A stretch of 13,400 nucleotides of DNA from Christensenella sp. UBA1224 (GTDB lineage Bacteria > Bacillota > Clostridia > Christensenellales > Aristaeellaceae), in the NCBI GenBank assembly GCA_002309235.1, contig DBXA01000105.1, forward strand, positions 12,632 to 26,031, written 5' to 3'. Under the pieces are notes generated by a model. The model was not told the origin of the DNA and ran no database searches. It saw only the letters and a list, made by a program, of their open reading frames with translations. The position numbers and the translations under genes were made by a program. Below, one piece after another: positions 1 to 7,456 of the stretch (position 1 is its first letter; each line of letters opens with the position of its first letter).

Positions 1-984
1 CTGGGCGTTGCGGGCTGCGTGCTCAACGGCTTTGCCGCCGGCTGGGTATTCTTCATCGTGCTGTTCATACTCACCAAGATCTTTTACAGCATCTCCCTCA
101 TCTACTACGATTCCATGCTGCATGATATCACAACGGAAGACAGGATGGACGTGGTCTCCTCCTTCGGCTTTGCCTGGGGCTATGCCGGCAGCTGCATACC
201 CTTCCTGCTGGCGCTCATCGCCTATGTGCTGGGGCCGGATATGGCGGGCGTCATATCCAACCGGCTCTCCATGATCATAGGTTTTGTCGTGACAGCCGTC
301 TGGTGGCTGATCGTAACACTGCCGCTGCTGAAGAACTATAAACAATCCTACTATGTGGAAAGGCAACCGCATGCCATCCGCAGTGCCTTTGCCAGCATAT
401 TTGCGACACTCAAAAAGATCGCCCTGAAGGACAAGAAGGTGTTCTTCTTCCTGCTGGCCTTCTTCATGTACATTGACGGCGTCGGCACCATCATCGACAA
501 CTGCATCAATATCGGCACAGACCTGAACCTTTCCACCGTAGGCCAGGTCATTACGCTGCTGGCTACGCAGGTGGTGGCCTGCATAGGCTCCCTGGTGTTT
601 GCCAGGCTTTCCAAAAAGCACAGTACCGTGAACCTGATACTCGCGTGCATCGTGGGCTATTTCGCCGTATGCCTGTACGCCCTGACGCTCAAGAGCCTTG
701 TGGGCTTTGCGATATTGGCTTTCGGCGTCGGCTGCTTCCAGGGCTCCATACAGTCCCTTTCCCGTTCCTATTTCAGCAAGATCATACCGCCGGAAAATTC
801 CGGCGAATACTTCGGCCTGTATGATATCTTCGCCAAAGGCGCGTCCTTCCTGGGCAGCGCCGTCATCGCGTGGGTAAAGCTCGCCGGCGGCACGATCAAC
901 GTGGCCGTAGCCGCTCTGGCGGTCTTCTTCATGGCAGGCTTCATACTGCTGAAGATCGCGGACAGTAAGCCGCTCAGCCGGTAA
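1..984 (+). CDS. MFS transporter, UMF1/Atg22-like (5' end outside window)
   Basis: The reading frame is open from base 1 to the TAA at 982-984, so this is the C-terminal 327 residues of a longer protein; family members usually have over 400 residues and 12 membrane helices. About nine hydrophobic segments are visible, separated by short basic loops such as SKKHS. The stretch ILTKIFYSISLIYYDSMLHD, followed by a segment with GFAWGYAGS, is typical of the UMF1 branch of the major facilitator superfamily (Atg22-like, B. subtilis YxiO relatives). The late loop with QGSIQSLSRSYFSKIIPP and EYFGLYDIFAKGASFLG also fits that branch. The product is an inner-membrane permease of unknown substrate. A GTG at 19 could be read as a start but lies inside a membrane segment and has no ribosome site, so the true start is upstream of the window. 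Confidence 0.88.
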   Translation: MGVAGCVLNGFAAGWVFFIVLFILTKIFYSISLIYYDSMLHDITTEDRMDVVSSFGFAWGYAGSCIPFLLALIAYVLGPDMAGVISNRLSMIIGFVVTAVWWLIVTLPLLKNYKQSYYVERQPHAIRSAFASIFATLKKIALKDKKVFFFLLAFFMYIDGVGTIIDNCINIGTDLNLSTVGQVITLLATQVVACIGSLVFARLSKKHSTVNLILACIVGYFAVCLYALTLKSLVGFAILAFGVGCFQGSIQSLSRSYFSKIIPPENSGEYFGLYDIFAKGASFLGSAVIAWVKLAGGTINVAVAALAVFFMAGFILLKIADSKPLSR

Positions 985-990
985 CACCGG
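978..990 (+). other. Small hairpin at the end of the MFS gene
   Basis: CCGGT (978-982) and ACCGG (986-990) form a perfect 5-bp stem with a 3-base loop that includes part of the stop codon. No T-run follows, so it is not a clear intrinsic terminator. It may mark the 3' end of the message. Confidence 0.3.
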
Positions 991-1005
991 ATGATCATAT
1001 CCCGT

Positions 1006-1011
1006 TATAAT
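1006..1011 (+). promoter_or_regulatory. Candidate -10 box for desulfoferrodoxin
   Basis: A perfect TATAAT lies 27 bases before the start codon, which would give a leader of about 20 bases that includes the ribosome site. No good -35 match is found 16-18 bases upstream, and that stretch overlaps the end of the MFS gene. The -10 is therefore supported by sequence and position only. Confidence 0.42.
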
Positions 1012-1038
1012 ACCAACCGACAAAAAGGAGGAAGACCA

Positions 1039-1413
1039 ATGGATTTCTACAAGTGCAAAAAGTGCGGCAACATGGTCGCATACCTCAAAAAGGATGTCTG
1101 CAACGTACGCTGCTGCGGCGAGGAGATGGAAGTGCTGGTTCCCAACACATTTGATGCGGCAGGTGAAAAGCATGTTCCGGTGATCACCTGCGAAGGAAAC
1201 CTTGTAAAGGTTGCTGTCGGCAGCGTGGAGCATCCGATGCTCGAAGCGCATTACATCGAATGGATCGCCCTGGAGACCGAAAAGGGCATGCAGCGCAAGC
1301 GCCTTGCCCCAGGCGACAAGCCCTGCGCTTCGTTCGCCCTTACCGAGGACGATAAACCCGTCGCCGCGTACGCCTACTGCAACCTGCACAGCCTGTGGAA
1401 AGCGGAGATCTGA
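1039..1413 (+). CDS. dfx: Desulfoferrodoxin (two-iron superoxide reductase)
   Basis: This 124-residue cytoplasmic enzyme reduces superoxide to hydrogen peroxide without making oxygen, a common defence in strict anaerobes; electrons normally come from rubredoxin. Residues 1-36 are a desulforedoxin-type domain with Cys6, Cys9, Cys25 and Cys26 for the Fe(Cys)4 centre I. Residues 37-124 are the superoxide reductase domain. It has the active-site lysine in EKHVP (43-47), His45, His65 and His71 (in EHPMLEAHYIEWI), and Cys114 and His117 (CNLHSLW) for the Fe(His)4Cys centre II. All expected ligands are present and the length is normal for a class I enzyme. The start at 1039 has AAGGAGG at 1025-1031, seven bases away; an in-frame ATG at 991 would add a non-conserved tail and is rejected. 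The gene sits alone between a permease and a terminator. Confidence 0.96.
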   Translation: MDFYKCKKCGNMVAYLKKDVCNVRCCGEEMEVLVPNTFDAAGEKHVPVITCEGNLVKVAVGSVEHPMLEAHYIEWIALETEKGMQRKRLAPGDKPCASFALTEDDKPVAAYAYCNLHSLWKAEI

Positions 1414-1424
1414 CAGGTTCACAC

Positions 1425-1464
1425 AAAACAGACCGGCAGAACGAAGCTGCCGGCCTGTTTTTTT
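1425..1464. terminator. Bidirectional intrinsic terminator, dfx / sulfatase
   Basis: An 11-base arm at 1429-1439 faces 1447-1457 across a 7-base loop, and AAAA (1425-1428) can pair with the following T-run. On the plus strand the stem is followed by TTTTTTT (1458-1464) and carries one A/C mismatch. On the minus strand the same position becomes a G-U wobble, so the stem is fully paired and is followed by TTTTGTGT. It lies between two converging genes and probably ends both transcripts. Confidence 0.85.
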
Positions 1465-1516
1465 GTGGTATTAATATAACTGTATCTCAAAGATCGCAGG
1501 ATGTGTTCATGCGAGA

Positions 1517-2839
1517 TCAGACGTCCTGCGGTTCAAAATGCTGCTCATTCGGATCAATATCCTCCAACAGGTTGATACGTGCACCCTTTGGCTTTGGCAC
1601 CCTGTGCTGATATTTCAGCAGCGGGTCGTCCGTTTCCTCCATCCATTCGCGCAGCATCCTGCTGAGTCTTTGGTTGACCTCACTGTACTTCGTGTCTCCC
1701 GCAAGGTTGATCCTCTCCACAGGATCGAGCAGCAGATCGTACAGTTCCACTTTCGGAACGACCGTATCGAGGTACCCGTTTTCCACAAGTACGGATTTCG
1801 GCGCCGAAGCGTCGATATTGGCGGGCACCACCCTGTTGTGCCAGTCAAAATGCACGATCATTTTATACCTGTCCGTGCGCACCATGCGCTTGGGTTCGTA
1901 TGCCGCATGGTAGGTCACCTCGCTGAACACAGCCTCCCGGACAGGCGTATCATCCCGGATGACGGGCAGAAGGGAAACGCCCTGCAGCCACTCCGGTTTC
2001 TCTACCCCAAGGATATCGCAGATCGTCGGATAGACATCCACCTGAGAAACGATACTGCCGCGCACCTTTCCCGCCCCGGGGTTGCCCGGATACCGCATCA
2101 TCAGGGCGACGCCTGTCCCGGTATCATAGAGGCTGCACTTCATATGCGGCATCGCGATCCCATGATCCGTGGTAAAGAGTACAAGCGTATCCTCTGATCG
2201 CCCGCTTTCCCTGAGCGCCGCAAGCACCCTGCCGACGCATTCATCCACGATCTTCATGGACGACATGAACGCGGCCATATCTTCTCTGTTTGCGGGCGTA
2301 TCCGCGAGCGGCCAGGCAGGCAGGATATAATCCGGATCAATGGAAGGATCCACCGGCGGATACGGCCTGTGAGTATTGAACATACCAAACGATACAAAGA
2401 AAGGCTTTTCATGCTTTTCTCGAAGAAATCGACAGACTGCTGAAGCGTTTTCTTTATCCGTATCAGTCCTCGTTTTACCTTTCATCGCAGCATTACTGTA
2501 TACACCATATCCCAGGCTCCCCGCGTCCGCCGCCTCATGCTGGACACCGAACAATCTCGTCTCGTACCCCTGGCTTTTCAGGTAAAACGACAGGTGGTGG
2601 CGCGGCTCCGACATAGAAAACCCCCTGTGCGCAAGCCCCAGCATGCCGGACGTATGCGCGCTTGTCCCCGTGAGCATCGCGGTCCTGCTGGGCGAACAGG
2701 TCGGCGCGCAGCAAAACGCGTTCCGGAACAGCACCGATTCCCTTGCGAGCTCCATGATATTGGGCGACGGGACCGGATACCCGTACGGCTGCATATACCT
2801 CCCAGAGTCATGTGTATGGATATATAACAGATTCATCAT
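1517..2839 (-). CDS. Cytoplasmic type I sulfatase (N-sulfoglucosamine sulfohydrolase-like)
   Basis: This 440-residue enzyme of the formylglycine-dependent S1 class hydrolyses sulfate from an organic sulfate. CSPSR (48-52), followed by TAMLTG, is the sulfatase signature; Cys48 would be converted to formylglycine by an anaerobic sulfatase-maturing enzyme, which is not in this window. Other expected residues are Asp11 (HTHDSGR), His101 (GVQH), His157 (NTHRPYPP), Asp225-His226 (TTDHG) and Lys234. The overall order resembles heparan N-sulfatases and related bacterial enzymes, but the substrate is not proven. Two residues are atypical: the usual N-terminal Asp-Asp is His10-Asp11, and the usual Lys of GKWH is Val99. 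There is no signal peptide, so it should act in the cytosol. Two adjacent ATGs (2839 and 2836) follow GGAGG; the second has the more usual spacing. It is the last gene of the transporter/regulator cassette and is GC-richer than the genes before it. Confidence 0.93.
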   Translation of the reverse strand: MMNLLYIHTHDSGRYMQPYGYPVPSPNIMELARESVLFRNAFCCAPTCSPSRTAMLTGTSAHTSGMLGLAHRGFSMSEPRHHLSFYLKSQGYETRLFGVQHEAADAGSLGYGVYSNAAMKGKTRTDTDKENASAVCRFLREKHEKPFFVSFGMFNTHRPYPPVDPSIDPDYILPAWPLADTPANREDMAAFMSSMKIVDECVGRVLAALRESGRSEDTLVLFTTDHGIAMPHMKCSLYDTGTGVALMMRYPGNPGAGKVRGSIVSQVDVYPTICDILGVEKPEWLQGVSLLPVIRDDTPVREAVFSEVTYHAAYEPKRMVRTDRYKMIVHFDWHNRVVPANIDASAPKSVLVENGYLDTVVPKVELYDLLLDPVERINLAGDTKYSEVNQRLSRMLREWMEETDDPLLKYQHRVPKPKGARINLLEDIDPNEQHFEPQDV

Positions 2840-2877
2840 TGCTTCCTCCTTTCATCTCCATAAAACACATAAAGTTT

Positions 2878-2883
2878 ATTATA
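2878..2883 (-). promoter_or_regulatory. Possible internal -10 box before the sulfatase
   Basis: A perfect TATAAT on the minus strand lies in the 62-base gap between the regulator stop and the sulfatase start. The -35 region (GTTAAT at 17-base spacing) is weak. The sulfatase may have its own low-level promoter or may simply be read through from the regulator gene. Confidence 0.3.
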
Positions 2884-2901
2884 CATTGTTTCATCAACAG
2901 A

Positions 2902-4776
2902 TTAACCAGATTCACTGCTCTCACATTCCATTTTATATTTACCTGGCGTAATCCCCTCATACTTTTTAAAAACCCTGATCAGTGTCGCCTCACTGTTAAA
3001 ACCGGTCGCTGCAGCCAGTTCCTTTATTCGTACATCCGGGTTTTCAGTGATAATCTGCCTTGCTATGCTGATCCTATATCTATTAAGGTATTCCAGCGGC
3101 CCAATACCGGTTTGCTGTTTAAAAATCCTGGAAATATAAGCCGGATTCAGCCTCAACTGTAGCGACATTTCTGTTACGCCAAATCCTGCATTGCTGTATG
3201 AGTCCTCTATCATTTTGATGCACGCTTCCACATTTATATCCGTATCCCCTGCTGATTCAGCATCCTGTATATCCTTTGGTAAAAGTGGAACTGTCATTTC
3301 CAACTGATGCTGAGCTTCAGAAAAATAACTATGGAATAACGTTGGTTCCGGAATACCTTTCACAATAGAATAGGGAATACTATAACCAGTCAATGAGTTC
3401 AGTGTCGTCATAATATCAGTCAATTTTTTTTCTTTGTTGACCGTATTATTGGTATTCAGAACATAAATAAGCATTCCATTCGTTTCTAAGATGTACATAC
3501 CTGCATCTTTTTCAGCAACTGGTTCAATCAAACTAGATATGCTCTGCATCAATTTTATTTTATCTGCTTCTTCATTGTCGATATCTGACATGATATCAAG
3601 ATCAATCGTCAAAAAGACTATCCCGTCCAAAGGAAAATCAATACCGTACAATCTACAGCCTTGCCGGATCGTATTTTGATTCGTGATATTACCAAGCAGC
3701 AGCTTTTCAAGGTACATAGCCCTTAATGCGTCTGCATTGTTATCCATAGCCTGTCGCAGATTCTGAATCTGGTTTTCATATTTCAAAACTGTCTTCTCTA
3801 TGTTTTCGTACTCATCCGTTCCTCTGTCAATAACATGCAAATCCAGCATCTCAGATATCTTCTTTACAGGTGAATAGTTCCGAGCTGTCATCAAAACAGC
3901 GAGCACAACCGTCAGTACGATGCTCATCATAAGGCAGAGTACCGGAAAAGGCGAAGACGCGTTTTGAATAGCAGGATCATCCTTAGCTGCCAAATAAAGG
4001 CATTCATATCGTTTCGCGTTAGACCCGCTGCTGAACACCCGATAATCACTGCCTCCGACTTTTTCACCTAAACCGGGCCCGATTAATTTAATGTCAGATG
4101 ATGAAAGAAGTCTTACTCCATCTGCTGTGATGATAATTTCATCATCATCATCAACCATTCTTAATCGCAGCTGCCCGCAAAGGCTATCCACATCTATTTC
4201 AAAAGCCAATGCGACAAGATATTTCCCGTCATTTGATTTGTACAGATTTTGGACGACATATACTCTTCCATCATCAGCAGTAGTTACCTGCATATTATGT
4301 GCAGCCGAGCGGAACATATCCATGTAATCATTATACTGGGAAATCCCGGAAATGCGACAGTACAACTCGGTATTTACGGCACCGATGTTTGAAAGGAACA
4401 GATTGTATTGTTCAAGATACAATACTGCATTCCTGATATCTTTGTTATTCGTAACCGTAGATAATAATGTCTCGTAAATTTTAACTTCGTTCCAGTACCT
4501 TCTGGTTTTTGTCATGCTGTACTCACGGATTCTGCTGTTTGTCGCCAAACTGTTGAACTGACCGCATATTGTATCCATTATATGTAAAAAAACATCATTA
4601 ACAGAAGAAGCTGCCGTATAATAGAGTTTATTTACATAGTCATTTCTATATGACAAAAGCATCATGCTCACTATAACAGAAAGCACAAGCGGTATGATAA
4701 CCGTAAGGATAGATGACGATAAGAGTTTTCGGTAAGTTTTACTGTTGTATCTGCTTTTTCGATGTAGATCAGACAT
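2902..4776 (-). CDS. Membrane-bound AraC-family regulator with extracytoplasmic sensor (YesN-like)
   Basis: This 624-residue one-component regulator has a basic N-terminus followed by a first membrane helix at about 21-42 and an extracytoplasmic domain at 43-277, probably Cache-like. A second membrane helix lies at about 278-297, followed by a HAMP-like juxtamembrane stretch (YSPVKKI, 301-307), a coiled-coil-prone linker and a cytoplasmic middle region of unclear fold. The C-terminal AraC/XylS DNA-binding domain is at about 514-617. Both helix-turn-helix units are visible: VTEMSLQLRLNPAYISRIFK and IKELAAATGFNSEATLIRVF, ending in the typical FKKYEGITPGKY. Regulators of this layout commonly control neighbouring oligosaccharide transporters, so control of this cassette is likely but inferred. 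The start has GGGAGG at 4783-4788, six bases upstream. The gene is AT-rich compared with the sulfatase that follows it. Confidence 0.92.
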   Translation of the reverse strand: MSDLHRKSRYNSKTYRKLLSSSILTVIIPLVLSVIVSMMLLSYRNDYVNKLYYTAASSVNDVFLHIMDTICGQFNSLATNSRIREYSMTKTRRYWNEVKIYETLLSTVTNNKDIRNAVLYLEQYNLFLSNIGAVNTELYCRISGISQYNDYMDMFRSAAHNMQVTTADDGRVYVVQNLYKSNDGKYLVALAFEIDVDSLCGQLRLRMVDDDDEIIITADGVRLLSSSDIKLIGPGLGEKVGGSDYRVFSSGSNAKRYECLYLAAKDDPAIQNASSPFPVLCLMMSIVLTVVLAVLMTARNYSPVKKISEMLDLHVIDRGTDEYENIEKTVLKYENQIQNLRQAMDNNADALRAMYLEKLLLGNITNQNTIRQGCRLYGIDFPLDGIVFLTIDLDIMSDIDNEEADKIKLMQSISSLIEPVAEKDAGMYILETNGMLIYVLNTNNTVNKEKKLTDIMTTLNSLTGYSIPYSIVKGIPEPTLFHSYFSEAQHQLEMTVPLLPKDIQDAESAGDTDINVEACIKMIEDSYSNAGFGVTEMSLQLRLNPAYISRIFKQQTGIGPLEYLNRYRISIARQIITENPDVRIKELAAATGFNSEATLIRVFKKYEGITPGKYKMECESSESG

Positions 4777-4807
4777 TCACAGCCTCCCACACCAGATATG
4801 ATACCCT

Positions 4808-4837
4808 TTTTTAGCCTGATAGACAGACCATTGACAA
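4808..4837 (-). promoter_or_regulatory. Weak candidate promoter for the AraC-type regulator
   Basis: On the minus strand TTGTCA (4832-4837) and TAAAAA (4808-4813) are separated by 18 bases, about 30 bases upstream of the regulator start. The -10 match is poor. It lies inside an inverted repeat (4816-4855), which could be an operator. Confidence 0.3.
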
Positions 4838-4855
4838 CTTCTCCGATACTATCAG
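4816..4855. repeat. Inverted repeat upstream of the regulator gene
   Basis: CTGATAG (4816-4822) and CTATCAG (4849-4855) are perfect 7-base inverted arms separated by 26 bases. They enclose the candidate -35 element of the regulator gene. They could be a protein-binding site or a stem in the leader RNA; the sequence alone does not decide. Confidence 0.4.
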
Positions 4856-4866
4856 AAACGCACATT

Positions 4867-4888
4867 GGGGAGAGCTTGCGCTCTCCCC
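4867..4888 (-). terminator. GCAA-capped hairpin after the binding-protein gene
   Basis: Minus-strand GGGGAGAGC and GCTCTCCCC form a perfect 9-bp GC-rich stem closed by a GCAA tetraloop, starting 18 bases after the binding-protein stop codon. No T-run follows, so it is an incomplete intrinsic terminator at best. Such hairpins between a binding-protein gene and the next gene often stabilise the upstream message and lower expression of the downstream gene; that role is inferred here. Confidence 0.6.
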
Positions 4889-4906
4889 TTGTCTTTCATC
4901 AGGTTG

Positions 4907-6487
4907 TTAACTGTTCCAACGGTCATAAGCCGCCTGATAAATAGCTATGTATTCATCCAGGTTCATGCTCTTCAATGTTTGGACATACTGATCCCATTCA
5001 GAAAACTCACGTTCCCCGGTGATAAATTTGACAGAATTCTCTTTGATATAAGAGAGAATATCAGTCTCATATCTGCTCAGGTCAACAGCTTCATCTTCTG
5101 TATAAGATAGTTTTGTGATCGCTTCATATGGTACCAGTTTACCTGTCGCTCTAATCGTTTCCACATCCGCTTTTGTCTCCGGCAATTGTGCTGCACTCTG
5201 ATCGACTCTGTCAGATATGTTCTGCGGTACGTTTCCACCGCCCATAATCCCGTATTTTCCGACAGCCTGATCCTGAGTCAACCCATTCGGATCATGCTTT
5301 ATGTAGTCGAACAGTTTATAACTGCCATCCACATCAATATAGTAGCTCTCGCCCTCTATCCCCATTCGGATAGTTACTGTGCCGTGCTCGCTATAGAAAT
5401 AATCAAGGTACCGCATTGTCGCTTCCGGATACCGGTTAGCAGATGTGATCGCAGCCGTACCGACAGTCTGCACATTTCCGGAGACATTTACCCAGTAGTT
5501 ATCTCCGTTAGATCCCGCTAAAACAGGAGGCTGTGCAAAATCAGCACGAGTTGCACCAATCCACTGCGTATTATTTCCATAAGACACGAAACCTACTTGG
5601 TTCAAAGCACATTTCGCTGAAACAGTCTGATAATTTTGCGCAAAACTGTCTTTATCGATGAGGTTTTCACTCCAAAGGATATTAAAATATATCAAGAGTT
5701 CTTTATATTTGTCCTGAATCGCTATCAGTCTGACTTTGTCATCATCATCAATATCAAAGAATCCATTTATAATTCCATGATTTCCACCAAATCCGAAAGA
5801 GCCATAAAAATTTATAAACAGATCGTATGAATTACTGAGCGCACTCCCGGCATAACCTATTTCATCAGCCTCTCCATTCTGATTTGGGTCGCCTGTCACA
5901 AATGCAGCAAGTACATCATGGAATTCTTCCAGATTCGTCGGCATTTCCAAGCCCAGCGCATCCAGCCATACAGTATTGATAAAATAATTATTTATCAGGT
6001 TGCCGTCTGTTGTATTTATCTGCGGTAAAGCGTAGATATGCCCGTCAGGCATGGTGATACACTTTGCGATGCCAGCATTGTTTGCCATCATCTCAGAAAA
6101 ATAAGGCGCGTAATCAAACAGTGCATCAAGTGCAACCAGCTGGCCGTTACTGGCATATATAACCTGGTCTGTAGCACTCAGTCTCGCACGCATAAACAAG
6201 TCCGGAAGATCATTCGAAGCAAGAAGGAGATTTCGTTTTTCCACAAAGTTACCGTCCGGTACTTCCTCCCAGTCAATATGAACATTGGTCAGTTCTTCGA
6301 AATGTACGATTGCGGGCTGGTTATTCCAACCGGCCGTGTTATTATGTTTCGATACCATACCTGTCAGGTTAATCTTTTCATCAACGACAGGAAGATCTGT
6401 CTTTGAGACCGTCAGTGCAAATGCTACCGGCATTGATAACGCAACCGCAAGCAGCAAAGCAATGAAAACTACAAATAACCGTTTCAT
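4907..6487 (-). CDS. Extracellular sugar-binding protein of a CUT1-type ABC transporter
   Basis: This 526-residue solute-binding protein of the large LplA/YtcQ type would capture an oligosaccharide outside the cell and pass it to the two permeases encoded just upstream in the operon. Features seen are a signal peptide (MKRLF, then a hydrophobic core, ending VAFA at about residue 24), an early stretch with FEELTNVHIDWEEVP, the SNDLPDLFMR segment and GDPNQNGEADEIGY, an Asp-rich, EF-hand-like loop common in this family. There is no cysteine near the end of the signal sequence, so no lipobox, which is unusual for a binding protein in a single-membrane bacterium. The start at 6487 has GGGAGG (6495-6500) seven bases upstream; the in-frame ATG at 6502 would start within that ribosome site and is rejected. 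The stop is TAA at 4907-4909. Confidence 0.93.
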   Translation of the reverse strand: MKRLFVVFIALLLAVALSMPVAFALTVSKTDLPVVDEKINLTGMVSKHNNTAGWNNQPAIVHFEELTNVHIDWEEVPDGNFVEKRNLLLASNDLPDLFMRARLSATDQVIYASNGQLVALDALFDYAPYFSEMMANNAGIAKCITMPDGHIYALPQINTTDGNLINNYFINTVWLDALGLEMPTNLEEFHDVLAAFVTGDPNQNGEADEIGYAGSALSNSYDLFINFYGSFGFGGNHGIINGFFDIDDDDKVRLIAIQDKYKELLIYFNILWSENLIDKDSFAQNYQTVSAKCALNQVGFVSYGNNTQWIGATRADFAQPPVLAGSNGDNYWVNVSGNVQTVGTAAITSANRYPEATMRYLDYFYSEHGTVTIRMGIEGESYYIDVDGSYKLFDYIKHDPNGLTQDQAVGKYGIMGGGNVPQNISDRVDQSAAQLPETKADVETIRATGKLVPYEAITKLSYTEDEAVDLSRYETDILSYIKENSVKFITGEREFSEWDQYVQTLKSMNLDEYIAIYQAAYDRWNS

Positions 6488-6494
6488 AGTAATA

Positions 6495-6500
6495 CCTCCC
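6495..6500 (-). promoter_or_regulatory. Ribosome binding site fixing the binding-protein start
   Basis: GGGAGG on the minus strand lies seven bases before the ATG at 6487. It also lies within the codons that follow the in-frame ATG at 6502, which rules that ATG out as a practical start. Confidence 0.85.
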
Positions 6501-6542
6501 ATTTTCTATTTATCTGATCTCCATACGGAGAACAAACCGTGA

Positions 6543-7427
6543 TCATCCTTTGATCGCACCTATCATAACACCCTTAACGAAAAACCGCTGCAGGAATGGA
6601 TACAGGATCAGCATCGGAACGCTCGAAACAATGATGACCCCATATTTAATGCTCTCTTTGACAAGTACCCTGTTCATGTCCACTTCTAACGTTTCGACCA
6701 CATTGTCCGCAGTATCGATAACCAGTATTTCGCGGAGATACAATTGCAGCGGATATCGGCTCCTGTCCCTCAGATAGATAAGTCCCGTAAAATAATTGTT
6801 CCAGAAGCCCACTGCGTAAAACAACGTAAGAACTGCCAGGATAGGAGCGCTCAGCGGTAATACTACAGTAAAGAAAACCTTTATATCGTTCGCTCCATCA
6901 ACGTCTGATGCTTCGTAGATTTCCTCAACGATAGTGCTTTGCAAAAAAGTCCTTGCGACAATAACGTTATATACCGACAAGCTTCCGACCAGTATCATGA
7001 CCCACAGATTATTGTACAAACCTGCACCTTTTACAATAAGATAAGTCGGGATCAATCCCCCTCCAAAGAACATCGTAAAAGCAAATAGACCCATAATAAT
7101 ATTTCTTCCATATAATTTTTTCCTTGAAAGAGGATATGCGGCGGACAACGTCAGAATTATTGACACAAATGTTCCGAGTATCGTATAGACAATCGTATTC
7201 CGATACCCGACGAATACTTCCCCATCCATAAAGATTCGCCGGTATGCCTCTATGTTGAAATTTACAGGCCATATCCACACACGTCCAGCAAAAACTTCCA
7301 CCGGCCCTGAAAAAGAAGCAACCAATACAAACCAGAGCGGGTATAATATCACGACAATAAAAATACAAGTCATGACAGCAATGACTACAGAAAAGATATT
7401 GTCTTCCCTGCTTTGGCGCATTTTCAT
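6543..7427 (-). CDS. Sugar ABC transporter permease (YtcP/LplC-like, CUT1)
   Basis: This 294-residue inner-membrane permease is the second permease subunit of the importer. About six membrane helices are visible, the first at about 11-37. The EAA loop that docks to the ATPase is clear: EASDVDGANDIK followed by FFTVVLP (residues 172-191), with the conserved Gly178 and the LP at 190-191. The C-terminus FVKGVMIGAIKG is typical of this permease branch. The start at 7427 has AAGGAG (7436-7441) eight bases upstream; a GTG at 7445 overlaps the ribosome site and is rejected. It lies 29 bases after the first permease gene and 55 bases before the binding-protein gene, so the three are almost certainly one transcript. 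No ATPase gene is nearby; CUT1 importers of this type often use a shared MsmK-like ATPase. Confidence 0.95.
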   Translation of the reverse strand: MKMRQSREDNIFSVVIAVMTCIFIVVILYPLWFVLVASFSGPVEVFAGRVWIWPVNFNIEAYRRIFMDGEVFVGYRNTIVYTILGTFVSIILTLSAAYPLSRKKLYGRNIIMGLFAFTMFFGGGLIPTYLIVKGAGLYNNLWVMILVGSLSVYNVIVARTFLQSTIVEEIYEASDVDGANDIKVFFTVVLPLSAPILAVLTLFYAVGFWNNYFTGLIYLRDRSRYPLQLYLREILVIDTADNVVETLEVDMNRVLVKESIKYGVIIVSSVPMLILYPFLQRFFVKGVMIGAIKG

Positions 7428-7432
7428 CAAAG

Positions 7433-7441
7433 CCTCTCCTT
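7433..7441 (-). promoter_or_regulatory. Ribosome binding site fixing the YtcP-like permease start
   Basis: AAGGAGAGG on the minus strand serves the ATG at 7427 (AAGGAG core eight bases away). The upstream in-frame GTG at 7445 would place the site inside the coding region. Confidence 0.75.
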
Positions 7442-7456
7442 CCACCTAGAATAATA

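Noticed and set aside
351..998. Minus-strand open frames inside the MFS gene
   Set aside because: They are antisense to a clear membrane protein, with no ribosome sites of note and no domain.
991..1038. A 16-residue N-terminal extension of desulfoferrodoxin
   Set aside because: Known proteins begin a few residues before the first CxxC; the ribosome site AAGGAGG serves the ATG at 1039.
1538..2197. A 219-codon open frame on the plus strand
   Set aside because: It is antisense to the sulfatase, and its translation is rich in His, Arg and Val with no family motif. The sulfatase signature and metal residues lie on the other strand.
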